The position numbers were made by a program, and so were the translations under genes. Shown piece after piece: positions 39,152-51,472 of a stretch of DNA of 64,000 bases (position 1 is its first letter; each line of letters starts with the position of its first letter). A model generated the notes under the pieces. It saw nothing but the letters and a program-made list of their open reading frames with translations. It did no database searches and had not been told where the DNA came from. The DNA is from Membranipora membranacea (lineage: Eukaryota; Bryozoa; Gymnolaemata; Cheilostomatida; Membraniporidae): contig OU612067.1 of assembly GCA_914767715.1 (NCBI GenBank), positions 32,340,162-32,404,161 of the forward strand, read 5' to 3'.

Positions 39152-42100
39152 TCAGCATTCCACCTGTGATGTGTAGTGAATATATTCATCTGGGTCAAGG
39201 TCTTCATCGAAATCTGTTTGAGCTATTTTGTAGGTCATCCAATCAGAGGACACGGCGTCATTGAGTTCACATGTACGGGTAGATCTGATGTAGTTTAGTG
39301 ACAGACAGTATGGATGCTTCACACAGTCATTAACACATTGTTTGATTGTCTCTGATGATAGAGTGGTGATCACATGATTGGTGAGGTGCGCTCCTGAAAT
39401 GTTACACATAGTCATACTCTGGATATGTGGATAGGATAGTTTATCTGTGTATCCCTGGTGAGTATACACTGAAAGTAAGAAGGGAAAAACCTGAGTGAGT
39501 GTCCAGCTAAAATGATAGGGAAGGCAAAGGGTGTATGGAATACCTTATCGGGGGTTGAAGAGGAAACATCTCTTCTTTTTTCACAAAGTTGGAGTTGAAC
39601 CCCAGATCAATGAGCTCAACCCAAGATCTTTTCTAACCCAGATTGTTACTTGTCAACCCCAATCCCAAAATTTTGTTCAAGCTTTGCACGGATCTGGAGT
39701 TCAATAAAAAACTGTTTACGCTCCTGAGGGAAAGTCGCTGATCGCTAGACGCTGATCAGATAGAATGTAACTAATGATTCTACTCGCGATCAGATAAATA
39801 CTATATTGACTGGCTGATCTTAATATTTAGTACAGCCAAATGGATGGAGACTGGATAAATTGATTAAGAATGCTTCCCAAAAAGGGTTTTAATCCTATGA
39901 AATTGCTAAACTGCCAATTTAATTATCAGAATATATGAATAGGTAGCTATGTATTTTGCATCCCTCTTCAATGTTGTATTTTCTGTATCATTATAAATTA
40001 TTGAAAATACTGATAAGCCAATGATGAAAAGAAAAGAAAAATTCAGTTTTATGAATTTGTTTGATATCTACCTTCTCTGCAATTTATGTTTTCTTCGGTG
40101 AACTCAGCTGGTCCCAAAATTACCATATCAGACATTGATAGGAGGTTTCCTCTTGTATTGCAATAAATCTCCTGAATCTGCTCCAAGGCCAACTCATAAT
40201 CCCACATATTAAACAGAGCTACTCGGCCCTCGATTGCCTGAAAATCTTCGAAACCGCCCACTGAAAAAGAAGACACCAGTTCGATGGAAGAGATTCCTCT
40301 AATATTCACTCCTCTGATTTTCATTTGATCAGTTAAAAATCCTTTAAATTTGATTTCAGTTTAACTTTAATTTCAAACCCTGATTTTGAAAAACAGTTTG
40401 TGCATTATGTTTGCCGAATAGGTGACAATTTCGAGATTTAAGCCTCAATTAGTCATCTTTGAGCTATACCGAATACAATAAGCACACATTTGCCTGAGTC
40501 GAAGCAGTAGTTTGAACTGTTTTAAAAACAATTTGAAATTGAAAAATGTAAGAAATAATCATGATGTTGACTACTGCTACATTTATTTGTTTGTATAATA
40601 TAACTGACCTTGACTATCCTGATCATGAAACACAACTAAACTGCCTCCAGAGTTTCCAGAGCGAATTGTTTTTGAGCCAACACCCACGGCTTTCCACAGC
40701 ACCATTTCAAGTGTATTATTCAGCTCTGAAGTATACCACTGCAACATTACAAATCAATATTGAGGGAAGGCGAGTTTCAAGGAGAAGCAGATGGTATCGA
40801 TAGAATCATAAGGGAAAGGGAAACAGAAAGCAACTCTGGCTTTGTGTGGGGAAAAACTTACTCTGAATTGTCCATCGGCTTTCCAAGTGAAGCAATGTTG
40901 ATGCCAGCCTAGAAGTCTTTCATCGTTAACCTCAGAGCTCTCAGCAGTTAGTTTTGAAGATTGAGTAAATTGTATTCGTAGCTCCAATTGCTGAGACACA
41001 AAGTAGCCAATCTGCATTTCATTCTCATTATCTGTCAATTAGACGAAAACATGAGTGTGTAAATGTCAGCAAAACGGTAAATGAGAATAACGTGTAAACG
41101 ATTACTTCTTGTCAAAGTTGAGCACCCTTATCTCATGAAGTTAAATCATGACAGATGATAATTATTTTGCATGAGTCTTTAGTTTCACTCCTTTTCAGAA
41201 AGCTTCTGGTATTGCGAAACCCTTGACTAAACTTTACCTGATGTTGCAATAGATATCCAGAAGTCGTATGTCCTACTATCATCGTCAGGTACACCATAGT
41301 ACCACATGTATATGGTAAACTCATTCAGTTCTGGTAATCCTGTAGCATACAGCGCAGTATCTGCTCTCTTCTCCTGTGTGTATACAGGTACTGAAGCCCC
41401 TTGAATTAATATCATAAAATCAAATACCGCCTTTTATGGCATGCTAGTAAATTTCAACGGAATTGCAAGATAACAGTTAACACAAGACCCCTAACCTATG
41501 TCCGACGGTGTGTTGTAAGATTGTTCAGTAAGCATGTGGCATTCAGTTTTACATTGGTGTCTCTCATCAAGGAGTTACCTCTTGCTCTCATATACAGTTT
41601 ATCATAAGTTTAAGCCTGAGGTACTGTAGCACTTTGTGAATTTGTTATTGATTTGGTTACTTGTTTCAGTATGATGTTAGAGATAGATAGATTTAGATTG
41701 CATAAATTAACATGAGTGTATTAGTCTCACAATGACACTCTTTATGGATACATTGCGGAGTAAAACTCAAAATTGTCTCTATGGTTTTTGTTTGTCTGTG
41801 AGAACAATGAACTCGCTCTCCCCAGGAAGAACAACACATATGAATTGTGGGCGGGGCGGGGCTAGACAAAAAAAAACATTTTTGAATAGCTCATTGGCTC
41901 ATTCATTATGACAATTAAATAATGTTTATAACTGATAAAAAAACACATATCTGTAGATACAATATGACTAAAGAAAATCATTGTGGAATTACCACTTCAA
42001 AATATTCTTAAGAAATTATTCGCTCAGGAGGCTTGCTACCCCTTCACTAAGATATTGTTTCAGTGAACTGAAACATGGGATATTACCTACAGCATGTGTT

Positions 42101-45100
42101 CTATCAAATGGGCAGGGTTTGGGACCCAGCTGAGCAATTAAAGGCTTATGCAACAGGTTATTAGGTTGATTGCCAAGTGTCCTGGCCAGGTGATAAAGAT
42201 ATAGGATGCTAGGGTAAGGCGTTTTCTTGTGATACAACTAAAAGTTGTGAGGACATAGATTTGGAATAAAGGATTATTAGCCATTTTCTTTCAAAGGTGC
42301 ACAATTATTTCATCACTTTGCGGCCATATTTATTTTCACAAATGTCCCAGACATAGCTCAAACGATACTGATTGCTGACTGGTCAATTTCGCCCTGTTGT
42401 TCTTCCTGGAAGAGAGGGAGTTCATTGGTGAGAACTTGCAACAGAGGTTTGTGTGCCCACAACAATTGTCTTTTGGACAGCATGTTTGACGTTTTGCTAA
42501 AGTAACACAAAACATAGTAGTGGCGTTGGTGGTGGCGGTGGCGGTAGCGGTGGCGGTAGCGGTGGCGGTAGCGGTGGCGGTGGCGGTAGCGGTGGCGGTA
42601 GTTGTAGTTGTAGTGTTAGTGGTAGTACTAGTGATTGCTGAGTTGACAGTTGGGGTATATGCCCTATGACGAGTACTTTAAATGAAACTCATAAATCTGC
42701 AGTAATGCTTGTGATCTGTTCTAAATCATTGATTGAAATCATCATCATTTGAAAATCACACAAAATCATCCTATTCATGACGTGGCGTAGAACCTCACTT
42801 TCAACTTGTCATATTTGAATCAAAACTAAATTATAAAATGAACTGATCTCTTAGAATTAATTTCACCTGTTATGAATTTTTTCTCTTAAACTTTATCTCA
42901 TTAACAGGACACAACGTCAGCATAGCGCAGATTCACTCAGCTATTCTCATTCTGTATCCAGGCAGCTTTGATATTGATTTAGGATAGATCATTGTCGTTA
43001 CCACAATGTATCCTGTTGTGTAGTCTTTATTTAATTATTTATCACTGTATGTGCCCCCTATCTCACATGTCACGACCAGTCCTCACATGGTGCTCTCTGG
43101 TCTTCTGGGATCTAGTGTGACGTGTTACAAACCTTGTAATTTGCATTGTTTAGCCTTAAAGGGCAACCAAGGTTTCAAACAACTTCTCATTGATGGCCAT
43201 TGATTAATAGCAGATTGCACCTTCTGCATGGGGAAAAAGACAAAATATAATTCGGATGATTATTCAGCCAGAATTCTTGTGAAACATTTCTTCCATCAGG
43301 TACTCAAACTCAGCTAAAAGAGAATACCACATAGCAGTTTCCTGTTCCTGTTAATATTTGGCCTGTGCTCTATAATTATTACAGCAAAGTCTTGGAACCT
43401 CCCCTAAACTGAAGTGTTACCCAGCTTAAAGTCAGCAACTACTTTGAGTTTTGCATCGCGTAATGCACAAAGCTGATGCTGCCTAGCACTTATTTGCTAC
43501 CCATTAATGCATTGCTGCGAAACCTTGGTTGCAAAACTCAAAGTAGTTGCTGACTCTAAGCTGGGTAACACTTCAGTTTAGGGGAGGTTCCAAGACTTTG
43601 CTGTAATAATTATAGAGCACAGGCTAAATAATAACAGGAATAGGAAACTGCTATGTGGTATTCTCTTTTAGCTGAGTTTGAGTACCTGATGGAAGAAATG
43701 TTTTACAAGAATTCTGGCTGAATAATCATCCGAATTATATTTTGTCTTTTTCCCCCACGCAGAAGGTGCAATCTGCTATTAATCAATGGCCATCAATGAG
43801 AAGTTGTTTGAGACCTTGGTTGCCCTTTAAGCTATTCTGAATCTGATCTTTAGGTGTGGCCACCCAGGGAAAATATATTTATATAAACGATCCTCTTTGT
43901 AGATGAATCGAATCGATATAAATAATTTAATATATTTTTGATATCATATCATAGTAGCAAGCGCGTAATTTACAAAAAAGGCAATAACAAGCCGTAGTGC
44001 TGATTGAATATTTTGAATAATTAATCAGTCTCCTTTGTAGCGACCACACGTCGACATGATTCTCCAAAGAGTACAGCTGTCTGACCATTATTGTTTTTAA
44101 TCTGAGTTGCAGATTTTGATTTTTGTCTACTCCACCCAGTTCTTATCGTATTTCCCAAATTGATGTTTGCTGCAGATTCAAGTACTTTTTATTGACTGAG
44201 GTAACCATTTTGAAGAATATTTTTCTTTAGGAGTCAAAACGAAAATAACATGTCAGGTGTTTATGGGGATAGAATAAAATCAGGTATCGATCCGTCTCAG
44301 TGTGCCAAATTCTTAGGAGTTGCTGTAGACTGAACTAATTCTCTTTCTTTACATGTCAGCCATATTAGAAGTAAACGTAACACTACAGACTTTTTCTAAT
44401 AAAACAACTTAAACAAATGGGCATTAACTATTTTTTAATCTTTAGCTCACTAATTTGAAACCTGTTTTTTTCTAACGGCTGGCCACCATTGTACTCTCTT
44501 TTAGCTCACAAGGACCAATTGTACCAAAACAGCCACTTAAATTCTTTTAAATGATATTAAGACAAATGAAGAGCATTGTCTCATTTCAATAATTTCTATA
44601 TCACAACAATCTAAGTAAGATTAGCAACAATCTGAGGCAACAAATTCCGCGAGTACAAGTTTTGATACTTTTAAAACATCCTCTCGCAGACCTGTGTTAT
44701 AAAGAACTACAAAGTGTAGAGCAGAGGAGAGAAATACGGCCTCTACTAAGCCTAATGTTAGCATTAGTGAAATTTCAGATGGGTTAAAAAAATACACATA
44801 AATACACAAACACACATATAACCATGCCTTGAAACTTGAACTCAAATCCTGCCAAACCAGCATGTGAAAGAACATGGTGTGTACTCAAACCAGAATGGTA
44901 AACACCAGATTTTTTTTGAGGCTGGTCTAAACATTCTGGAGGGTAATCCAATTGAAAACAGCTAAAATCACTATCAGACCGCTAAGTCAGTGAGACCTGC
45001 TTGGAACACTTTCCCAAATCTCTCACTCAATCACTATAGGTAGATTCTGGGCGATCGATTTGTGGAAGAATTTGTCTAATTGGAAGACAAAATGAGCAAT

Positions 45101-45318
45101 GATTGTTAGTGGAGTGATAGTTATAATTATGTCACTTGAAAGTTATTTCACGTTTCTAATTAACCCCCTTGAGAGCCTTTTCAGATATTTTATAACATCA
45201 GCTAATTACAAGTATTAGGTTAACACTTACCTTCGACTGAAGCCAAGATAGCAAATATCAGAGAAGCAGTATATAATATCATGTTTGAGATCAGTGCTCC
45301 ATTACCAGACTCTGCCAT
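39152..45318 (-). CDS. Secreted pentraxin-PAN protein, copy A (6 exons)
   Basis: Exons in gene order: 45231-45318, 41238-41399, 40862-41031, 40609-40738, 40072-40260 and 39152-39468; 1056 bp, 351 residues, in frame. Exon 1 is a signal peptide (MAESGNGALISNMILYTASL...). Exons 2-5 form one pentraxin/LamG-type beta sandwich: EFTIYMWYYGVPDDD, LLGWHQHCFTWKADGQFRV, GGSLVVFHDQDSQ, then EGRVALFNMWDYEL, the pentraxin order. The last exon is a PAN/apple domain with Cys at MTMC, QCVNDC, HPYCLSLNY and CEL. Such proteins are secreted lectin or recognition molecules; the pairing of the two domains is unusual. Exon sizes match copies B and C. The 3.8-kb first intron holds a microsatellite and a TTAA element. 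Confidence 0.8.
42521..42605. repeat. GGTGGCGGTAGC-type microsatellite
   Basis: Tandem GGTGGCGGTAGC units, decaying into GTAGTTGTAGTG triplets, inside intron 1 of copy A. G-rich and unlike its surroundings. Confidence 0.85.
43160..43826. mobile_element. Long palindromic MITE, TTAA target duplication, 667 bp
   Basis: Arms of about 295 bp (43160-43454 and 43531-43826) are near-perfect reverse complements around a 76-bp loop. The ends are AGGGCAACCAAGG... and ...CCTTGGTTGCCCT. TTAA sits at 43156-43159 and 43827-43830. No coding frame. The TTAA duplication points to piggyBac-type mobilisation. High arm identity suggests a young insertion or gene-conversion between arms. Confidence 0.85.
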
Positions 45319-46414
45319 GATTACAATTTGAATAACTTCAGTAAATGGACTCCAAATTCTGTAGGTAGCAAAAAACCAGCTGAAACGAACTTTCATACAT
45401 TTTTGACTGACCGGACTAGTAAAATTATTGATTTTCTTCTTTTGTGTAAAAAAGAGCTGAGTAGGGAGGAGCTTTTACTAAGCCATACAATTAATGGCTA
45501 CTAAAGCTAGGTTCACGTTGCCCACTAGCCAACTCACATCATTATTATATGTACCTATCTATTGGCCCTAACATATTGGTGCGTTCAATATAAGGTTATA
45601 CAATCAATCATCATAAGTGGCTAAGCAGTTTTTCCATTAATTGGCAAAATAAACACAGCTTTGAAATGCACACAAGCTTACAATTGACAGATCGTTTTTT
45701 TCCCTATCTTCCGATTTTTGTCCATATAACCTGTTCTTTTTTTATTTCTTGATGCACAAGACTTTAAAGTTTGATTAGAGCACCTCGTGTTTGTCACTGA
45801 TCTTAACCGTAATTTTTTGTTGCCCGATTACTACCTGAGGTTCTTCACTTACTTGAAGATGAAACCTCAGGCCTAGGTAGCTATCAGTTGACAGGAAGGT
45901 TTTAGAGAAATACATCCACTGTTCCTATCTGTGCGAGCTCACCCTAAAAAGCCCTAAAAAGGTACGAACACTTACCTACACAGTGGTATGATTTATATTT
46001 ATAGTAAAGAACCTATGCTACACATTTTATCGTAGTTGACCATGGCTCAACGAACTCTTGACCATTTTAGGATCACAGGAATGTATTGGCAGAATAATTT
46101 ACACTAATCAACATATTATCAAACAATATTATTAGTTGGTGTCAAATATTTTTAAATATTTTAGTTATGTGTAAATTATAGTTGTCTACCCTTCAATCAC
46201 CAGCATACAACTCTATAGCATTTATACTAGGACTAGAACTTGTGTAGAACTGGATATAAATCTTTCAGCTGCAATCTGTCTAGAGGCTCACAATGAGTTA
46301 GGTTGATATTCGTGTCGTGTTATGCAATGTGAGCTGTGAATGATAGTTTTCTTGGTATGCTCAATGATTTTTGACTGACAGCAATTGATTTTGATAGTTT
46401 TGACACACTTTTAC
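45319..46414. other. Spacer between copy A and the broken copy D
   Basis: No coding exon recognised. It must include the promoter of copy A. Confidence 0.5.
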
Positions 46415-47295
46415 CTGATGTTGAGATTGTTATCCACCAGTCATCAGCTCTACTATCATCATCAGGTACTCCATAGTACCACATGTATATGGTAAACTCA
46501 CTCAGTTCTGGTAATCCTGTGCCATACAGTGCAGTATCTGCTCTCTTCTCCTGTGTGTATACCGGTACTGAATAAGGCTGGAACGGGTTCCAGTGCTGAT
46601 CAGCGGGTTCAACCACCTCGGGTCAGTACCGGGTCGAGTCTGGGTTTGAGCTTACTCAAGCCTAGAAAGTCATTATCATTTTGCACTACCAAATTCTAGT
46701 TATGTCTTTCTACTAGCTGGTCGAAACATCGCCTGGACCCAGGTTCAATCCAGTGATGTTGTGTTCAGCAGGCCAGGACCATAACCACTACTCCACTGAA
46801 TTTATATGACTGCACATGAAATCAAGACTATATTATCATAAAAAACTTTGTATTCCAACTACATGTAGAAATGGGAGTTGCCTTCATTTATGTGTGGTGG
46901 GGCAACTCCTAAGTCTTATATATGATGGCTATTAGAATTTGACTAATATTCAATATAGCAGTATGTCAAATCCTATGGCAATATCAATTTCAATGTAAAA
47001 TGATCTTGAGATTCAATATGGGAGCCTAGAACAGCAACTTTGCCAATAACAGTGTTTGTATATCAGGGAATGGGTGTTATCATGTAATAAGTTTGAATGT
47101 TATGACTGCGGTACTTTGTGTATTCTTCGTATGAATGAATTCAATATTTTACAACCGCTCAGCAATATTTAGGTTTGGTAGCTCTGTTTCACGCATACTC
47201 GACCTGGACCGGTCCTGAAAGATAGCCAAAACCCGGAAACCCGACCCAGTTCTGGTTTTGTGAACCCGTTCCAGCCTTAGTACTGAACCCCCTTC
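46415..47295 (-). pseudogene. Broken pentraxin-PAN copy D: LamG exon cut by a hAT-like element
   Basis: 46415-46564 matches exon 2 of copies A-C (PVYTQEKRADTALY..., LSEFTIYMWYYGVPDDD) and keeps the GTAAAA donor. The exon's upstream end is split by the element 46573-47279; its first codons resume at 47280-47295, after the target duplication. No exons 3-6 are found for this copy, since those at 39-41 kb fit copy A. A decayed signal exon at 49403-49603 may belong to it. It is a relic of an array of at least four genes. Confidence 0.75.
46573..47279. mobile_element. Non-autonomous hAT-like element, 17-bp TIRs, 8-bp duplication
   Basis: TAAGGCTGGAACGGGTT at 46573-46589 and its perfect reverse complement at 47263-47279. 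GTACTGAA flanks both sides (46565-46572 and 47280-47287). An 8-bp duplication is the hAT hallmark. Subterminal CGGGT-type motifs recur near both ends. The 707-bp inside has no transposase frame. The duplicated site lies in coding DNA of copy D (the Ser-Val-Pro start of its LamG exon). Confidence 0.9.
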
Positions 47296-49402
47296 AGTTA
47301 ATGAGATACACATCGAAAACTACATCGCATATATGTAGTTTTGATTTTCACATTTTGGGAGTTGTGCTCACCCGCAAGTGAGAAGTATCAGAATTAATCT
47401 CAAAGATTAACAGTGGCTAAAACAAAGGGATCTGAATACCCTGAAATCTTCAGTTGAAATTACCTTCAATAGCCCTGCCCCATCAATCAATGTAACATTT
47501 CACTAGATATCAAACTCAACTTGGAAATTCAGCGTAGAGTGCTATGAGAGTAACATCACTATCAGACATGGTCAAATGGGCTTATTTTTTTTACTAGTAT
47601 TCTATAATTAACTTATATCCATAAATGCTGTGAAAATTACTCTTACTCTCACTAACATTTTTAGATTAATCACAAAAGCAAAATTTACCCTTACCAAAAT
47701 CTAATATATATAAAGAAGGCCATATTGTGGAGTTGATATGCCAGGTATCAGAACGTTTATTACTATAATTTAAATTATCTTCTACCGGAATAGGACAGCT
47801 GGCATACATTTGTGAAACATCATAACTGGTTGGCGGTAAGGACTGCTGGCAATAAATCAAATGAAAAATCCCTCTGCAAAGAAGATATGCATTGTCAGGC
47901 AAAATTAGATAGCAGCGCCACCAGAAACTTTCTTAAATCATCAGGAACTCTCACCCATGCAATACTAACACACGTTGTCTTAGCAGTATACGAAAATCAA
48001 GGATTTGAAAGCCTTCACGATTTTATCCTCAAGCTTGCATGCCTGTTGACTGAGGGCTTAGTATTATCAAGGTTTGACAAGTGTCTAGTTGTAGGATTAT
48101 CTCCTCTTCAGCAATCAGTTGGATGCTGAAGGTCACCTGCTCTTAACTTCTTTTTAGAGTAGCTGCAGTAAGCTCAAAATATTGTATTGCTGTTTGCTCT
48201 CTACTAGAAATGATCACCATTGACCTGTGAGTCATGGACAGGTACCTTAGTAAACTATGTGGGTAATTGCCAAATCCAATTAAGCTAGGTATACTGAATC
48301 ATTGTTGGTACATGGGAAAACCACAAACATTGCCAGTTTTTACAATGAAATACCGGCCCAATTCAATTCAGATTGAGGCATTTTCACTAGATATGGAGTA
48401 CATTTAGGACCAATGTAAGTTCGGTTTATTAATGTTTGCTCACTCAGCGAGAAGACGGCAACTTATTTTGGGAGTAGAAAACATGATGATTAAGAGAAGC
48501 ACCAAATCTGCTTCTAGCATGGCAAAATGTACGTATTATCAATCATAAGCCTTGCTGCAATTGTGTAATAACAAAATTACTTCCATGAAATACACTTATC
48601 TCAACACTGTGTATTGACATTATTTCTTGGGAGAATGCATGAAATTCACAAGGTAAAATCTGGTTGCATTGTTTTTAGCTCAGTCATGTTTATCATGCTC
48701 TTGGAAGCCAGAGGACGGTGATGTGGTGGTGTGTCTGGCCAACGGGCCCAGCGGTGGCCAAAGCCAGCGGCGCAGTCGAGGCACAGTTGGCCATCAGTAG
48801 ATGTCAGGGTTGTGATATATGCGTTTTTGTCGTGCTGATAGAGCTGGAAGTGCTGGTTGCACCGATAGCCATCCATATTTAAGTTGTAACGTCTGTCCGC
48901 TACGGCAGCGTCCCGTCATCTGAATGTTATTTTTTATATATATTATAATTATTATTACATGTAGTCATAGGCTATGGGAAATTTATGGACCATGATAGTA
49001 TCTGAGTCACATCAATCCTTGTATTTAGTAAAGCACACATGTGCTGCACCATACCAGCTTCCTTTTTATACTTGTTCATAATTTGCTCAATTATCTTTAG
49101 CTATCAATATTAGTCATGAGCATATTCCATATTCCTATTCCACATTACCTGTACATACATGTAATTTACAATGGTTGTTGACTCTGCAGGTCCCTGCAAT
49201 TATAATCCCATCTCTCATATGTGCATAATAGAACTGTGAAAGCATAACTTCAAGTTAGACCCATGTTTCAAAACTACATACATGCGATTTAGTTTTCGAT
49301 GTGATACAAAGTACATAAGTGGTCCACAACGTTGGTGCACATAAGTATTTTCAACAACCATTTGAAAATATCAAATAGTTTGGTTGAAGCCCATATGAAG
49401 GA
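47296..49402. other. Spacer, no certain gene
   Basis: Two open segments are noted without support: 47812-48129 plus (105 residues, no motif) and 48646-48876 minus. The latter lies in a pocket at about 48,660-48,910 that is clearly more G+C-rich than its surroundings and might be a stray exon or retrocopy fragment. Confidence 0.4.
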
Positions 49403-49603
49403 TTAGTAACTGTCATACACGATGAGAGCCATTATAGCCAGCAGTACAGTACGGTACGGTACGGTACGGTACGGTACGGTACGGTACGGTACGGTACGGT
49501 ACGGTACGGTACGGTACGGTACGGTACGGTACGGTACGGTACGGTGCGGTACAGTACATAAACAGCAGTTAATATCATGATTGAGATCAGCGCTTGATTT
49601 CAA
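49403..49603 (-). pseudogene. Decayed signal-peptide exon interrupted by a pentanucleotide expansion
   Basis: At each end of the microsatellite lies sequence like the signal exons of copies A and C: GATCTCAATCATGATATTA (minus, near 49,590-49,570) and, after the repeat, LLAIMALIV. The two flanks are in different frames. Probably the former signal exon of copy D. Confidence 0.5.
49446..49556. repeat. (ACGGT)n pentanucleotide microsatellite, ~21 units
   Basis: Uninterrupted ACGGT units with a few variants (ACAGT, GCGGT) at the ends. Reads as repeated YRTVP on minus. Confidence 0.95.
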
Positions 49604-51059
49604 AACCTTACAATCTATCTGACACTCTCAAAAGCTGATAAACTTTTGTATATTTTCAGAAACATCTAAATTGAATGTTCATCCAAACCTGTTCGACAAG
49701 ACTTTATATTGGCAGCTATTGATGTTGATAATTTCCCGGCAGAGTGAGCAATCAGATAATTTGAATCCATACTATAGATTTCAATGCTCTTGTTAACAGT
49801 TCTTATAGAAATAGGCCCCTACTGGTCATTTTATTAATTTCCGATGTTCCAGTCATTCATATATTGGACTCTATAAATAGAAAAACTCAGTTGAATGCTT
49901 ATTATTGTTTTATCAAATCTACATGACGCAGTCACTGTCGACAAACATAAGGTTTATATTGACTTAGAATTGTTGATATGGTCACGTTAAGTGAGCAATC
50001 AGTAATCATAATAACCAATTTCCTGCTCGCGATCACAAATGTGTATAGAGACATACCTTTATTGAAAGATTTGTTCCCTTTGATATAGGCTATTTCCGTT
50101 TTTCGGATTTCTAATATTGCAGTATTAAGGCAGTTGATTTATTTTTATTGATTTGATCAATAGACATAACCAAATCTATTTCCTCAATCCTGGTTCTGCA
50201 GGATATGACTTTATCAGCAAGCATTATGTATTCTTTACCAACATTGATCACGTGATATACTATTGCATGTATATCTCTGATCGATAGAGAGTGAATTAAT
50301 TCACCAGAGTACCATCACAAGGAATTTGGTGTGACGTCCCGTGTTAAATGTTGTCATTGAGGAGTGGGTACATGTAAGGTACTGCTACTAAATTGACTCT
50401 AACGATTAGAGAATAGTGTAATATCGATGTCATTTTGTTCTCTACCTGCACTTGTACGATGTATTTGTTTAAATCATTAAAACATACCACTTCAACCTGT
50501 CTATTCAGCTCTTAATTTCCTCCTTTGAGGAGGCTCAACTCTTGCTTGAAGCACAAATAAAAATGAATATATTTAATTGATAGATAATGTTAGCTAGACT
50601 GACTACAGTAACTGGAGTTACCAAATTTCGATTGGCCTCGCTTGACAGTCATCGATTTCTGTTTATTAATGTCACATAGCTCGGCAGTGGATCGCTTAGG
50701 CCCTGGAGCCACTCTTTGAAGAATATTTAAGAATAAGTCTTCAACAAATTCAATAAATCGGTTCTGCAATCGCCCAAATATGAAACATTCCACATGCCCT
50801 GGTTATGCCTAGGGCGTCAAGATTGAACATGGCTCGCTTATGTCCGATATGGCAATTTTCTAGATATGAATTTAACTTGTTGACAATATTTGTGCTATTT
50901 TTTCATGGTAGATCCACATCACCAACAATCACAGCCTGATGTAAGTATTGGTATGTAATATACATTCCCTATTTGATGTGTTGATTATCAATATGAGAGA
51001 TGAGAACCAATGCATTAAATGCTCATAATGTACTGCAAAATAATTAACTCTATACACAA

Positions 51060-51095
<36 letters not shown>

Positions 51096-51472
51096 GATAC
51101 AGCAATTAAATAGACCTAATGGTTGTGAATATTTAAATGCAGATATTGTGTCCATATTGTTAAGCTGAATAAGAGATATGCAACTTAGGAACAGGCTGAA
51201 GTTGGCGGTAAACGCTTTGGACCTACAAATAATATGAAATTGATTCAGAGCAAAATAATAGTGTGTCTGATTTGGCGATGACGGGCATCTATCCTAGCTA
51301 GATCTGACGGAAGATAACTCTGTATATTTATGTCTCACTTATAATACAATTTCACATTTGCAAAAATATACCCTGTTACTCCTGCTATTACATGATGGTA
51401 AAAGTATTGGATCTAGTTGAGTGTTTTTTTGGTTTAAAAAGTTATTTTATCACCATAATTATACCTATTGCC
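49604..51472. other. Spacer between the D relic and copy B, no gene seen
   Basis: A+T-rich. Small open frames (e.g. 50590-50793 minus) have no family motif or splice support. Confidence 0.5.
51061..51096. repeat. (TA)n microsatellite
   Basis: TATATATA tract with two TACA interruptions. Confidence 0.85.

Noticed and set aside
46700-46810. tRNA-like box motifs inside the hAT-like element
   Set aside because: A-box-like and B-box-like strings are present but stems do not pair in either orientation.
47812-48129. 105-residue plus ORF
   Set aside because: No motif, no splice support and no matching neighbour; length alone is not enough in this sequence.
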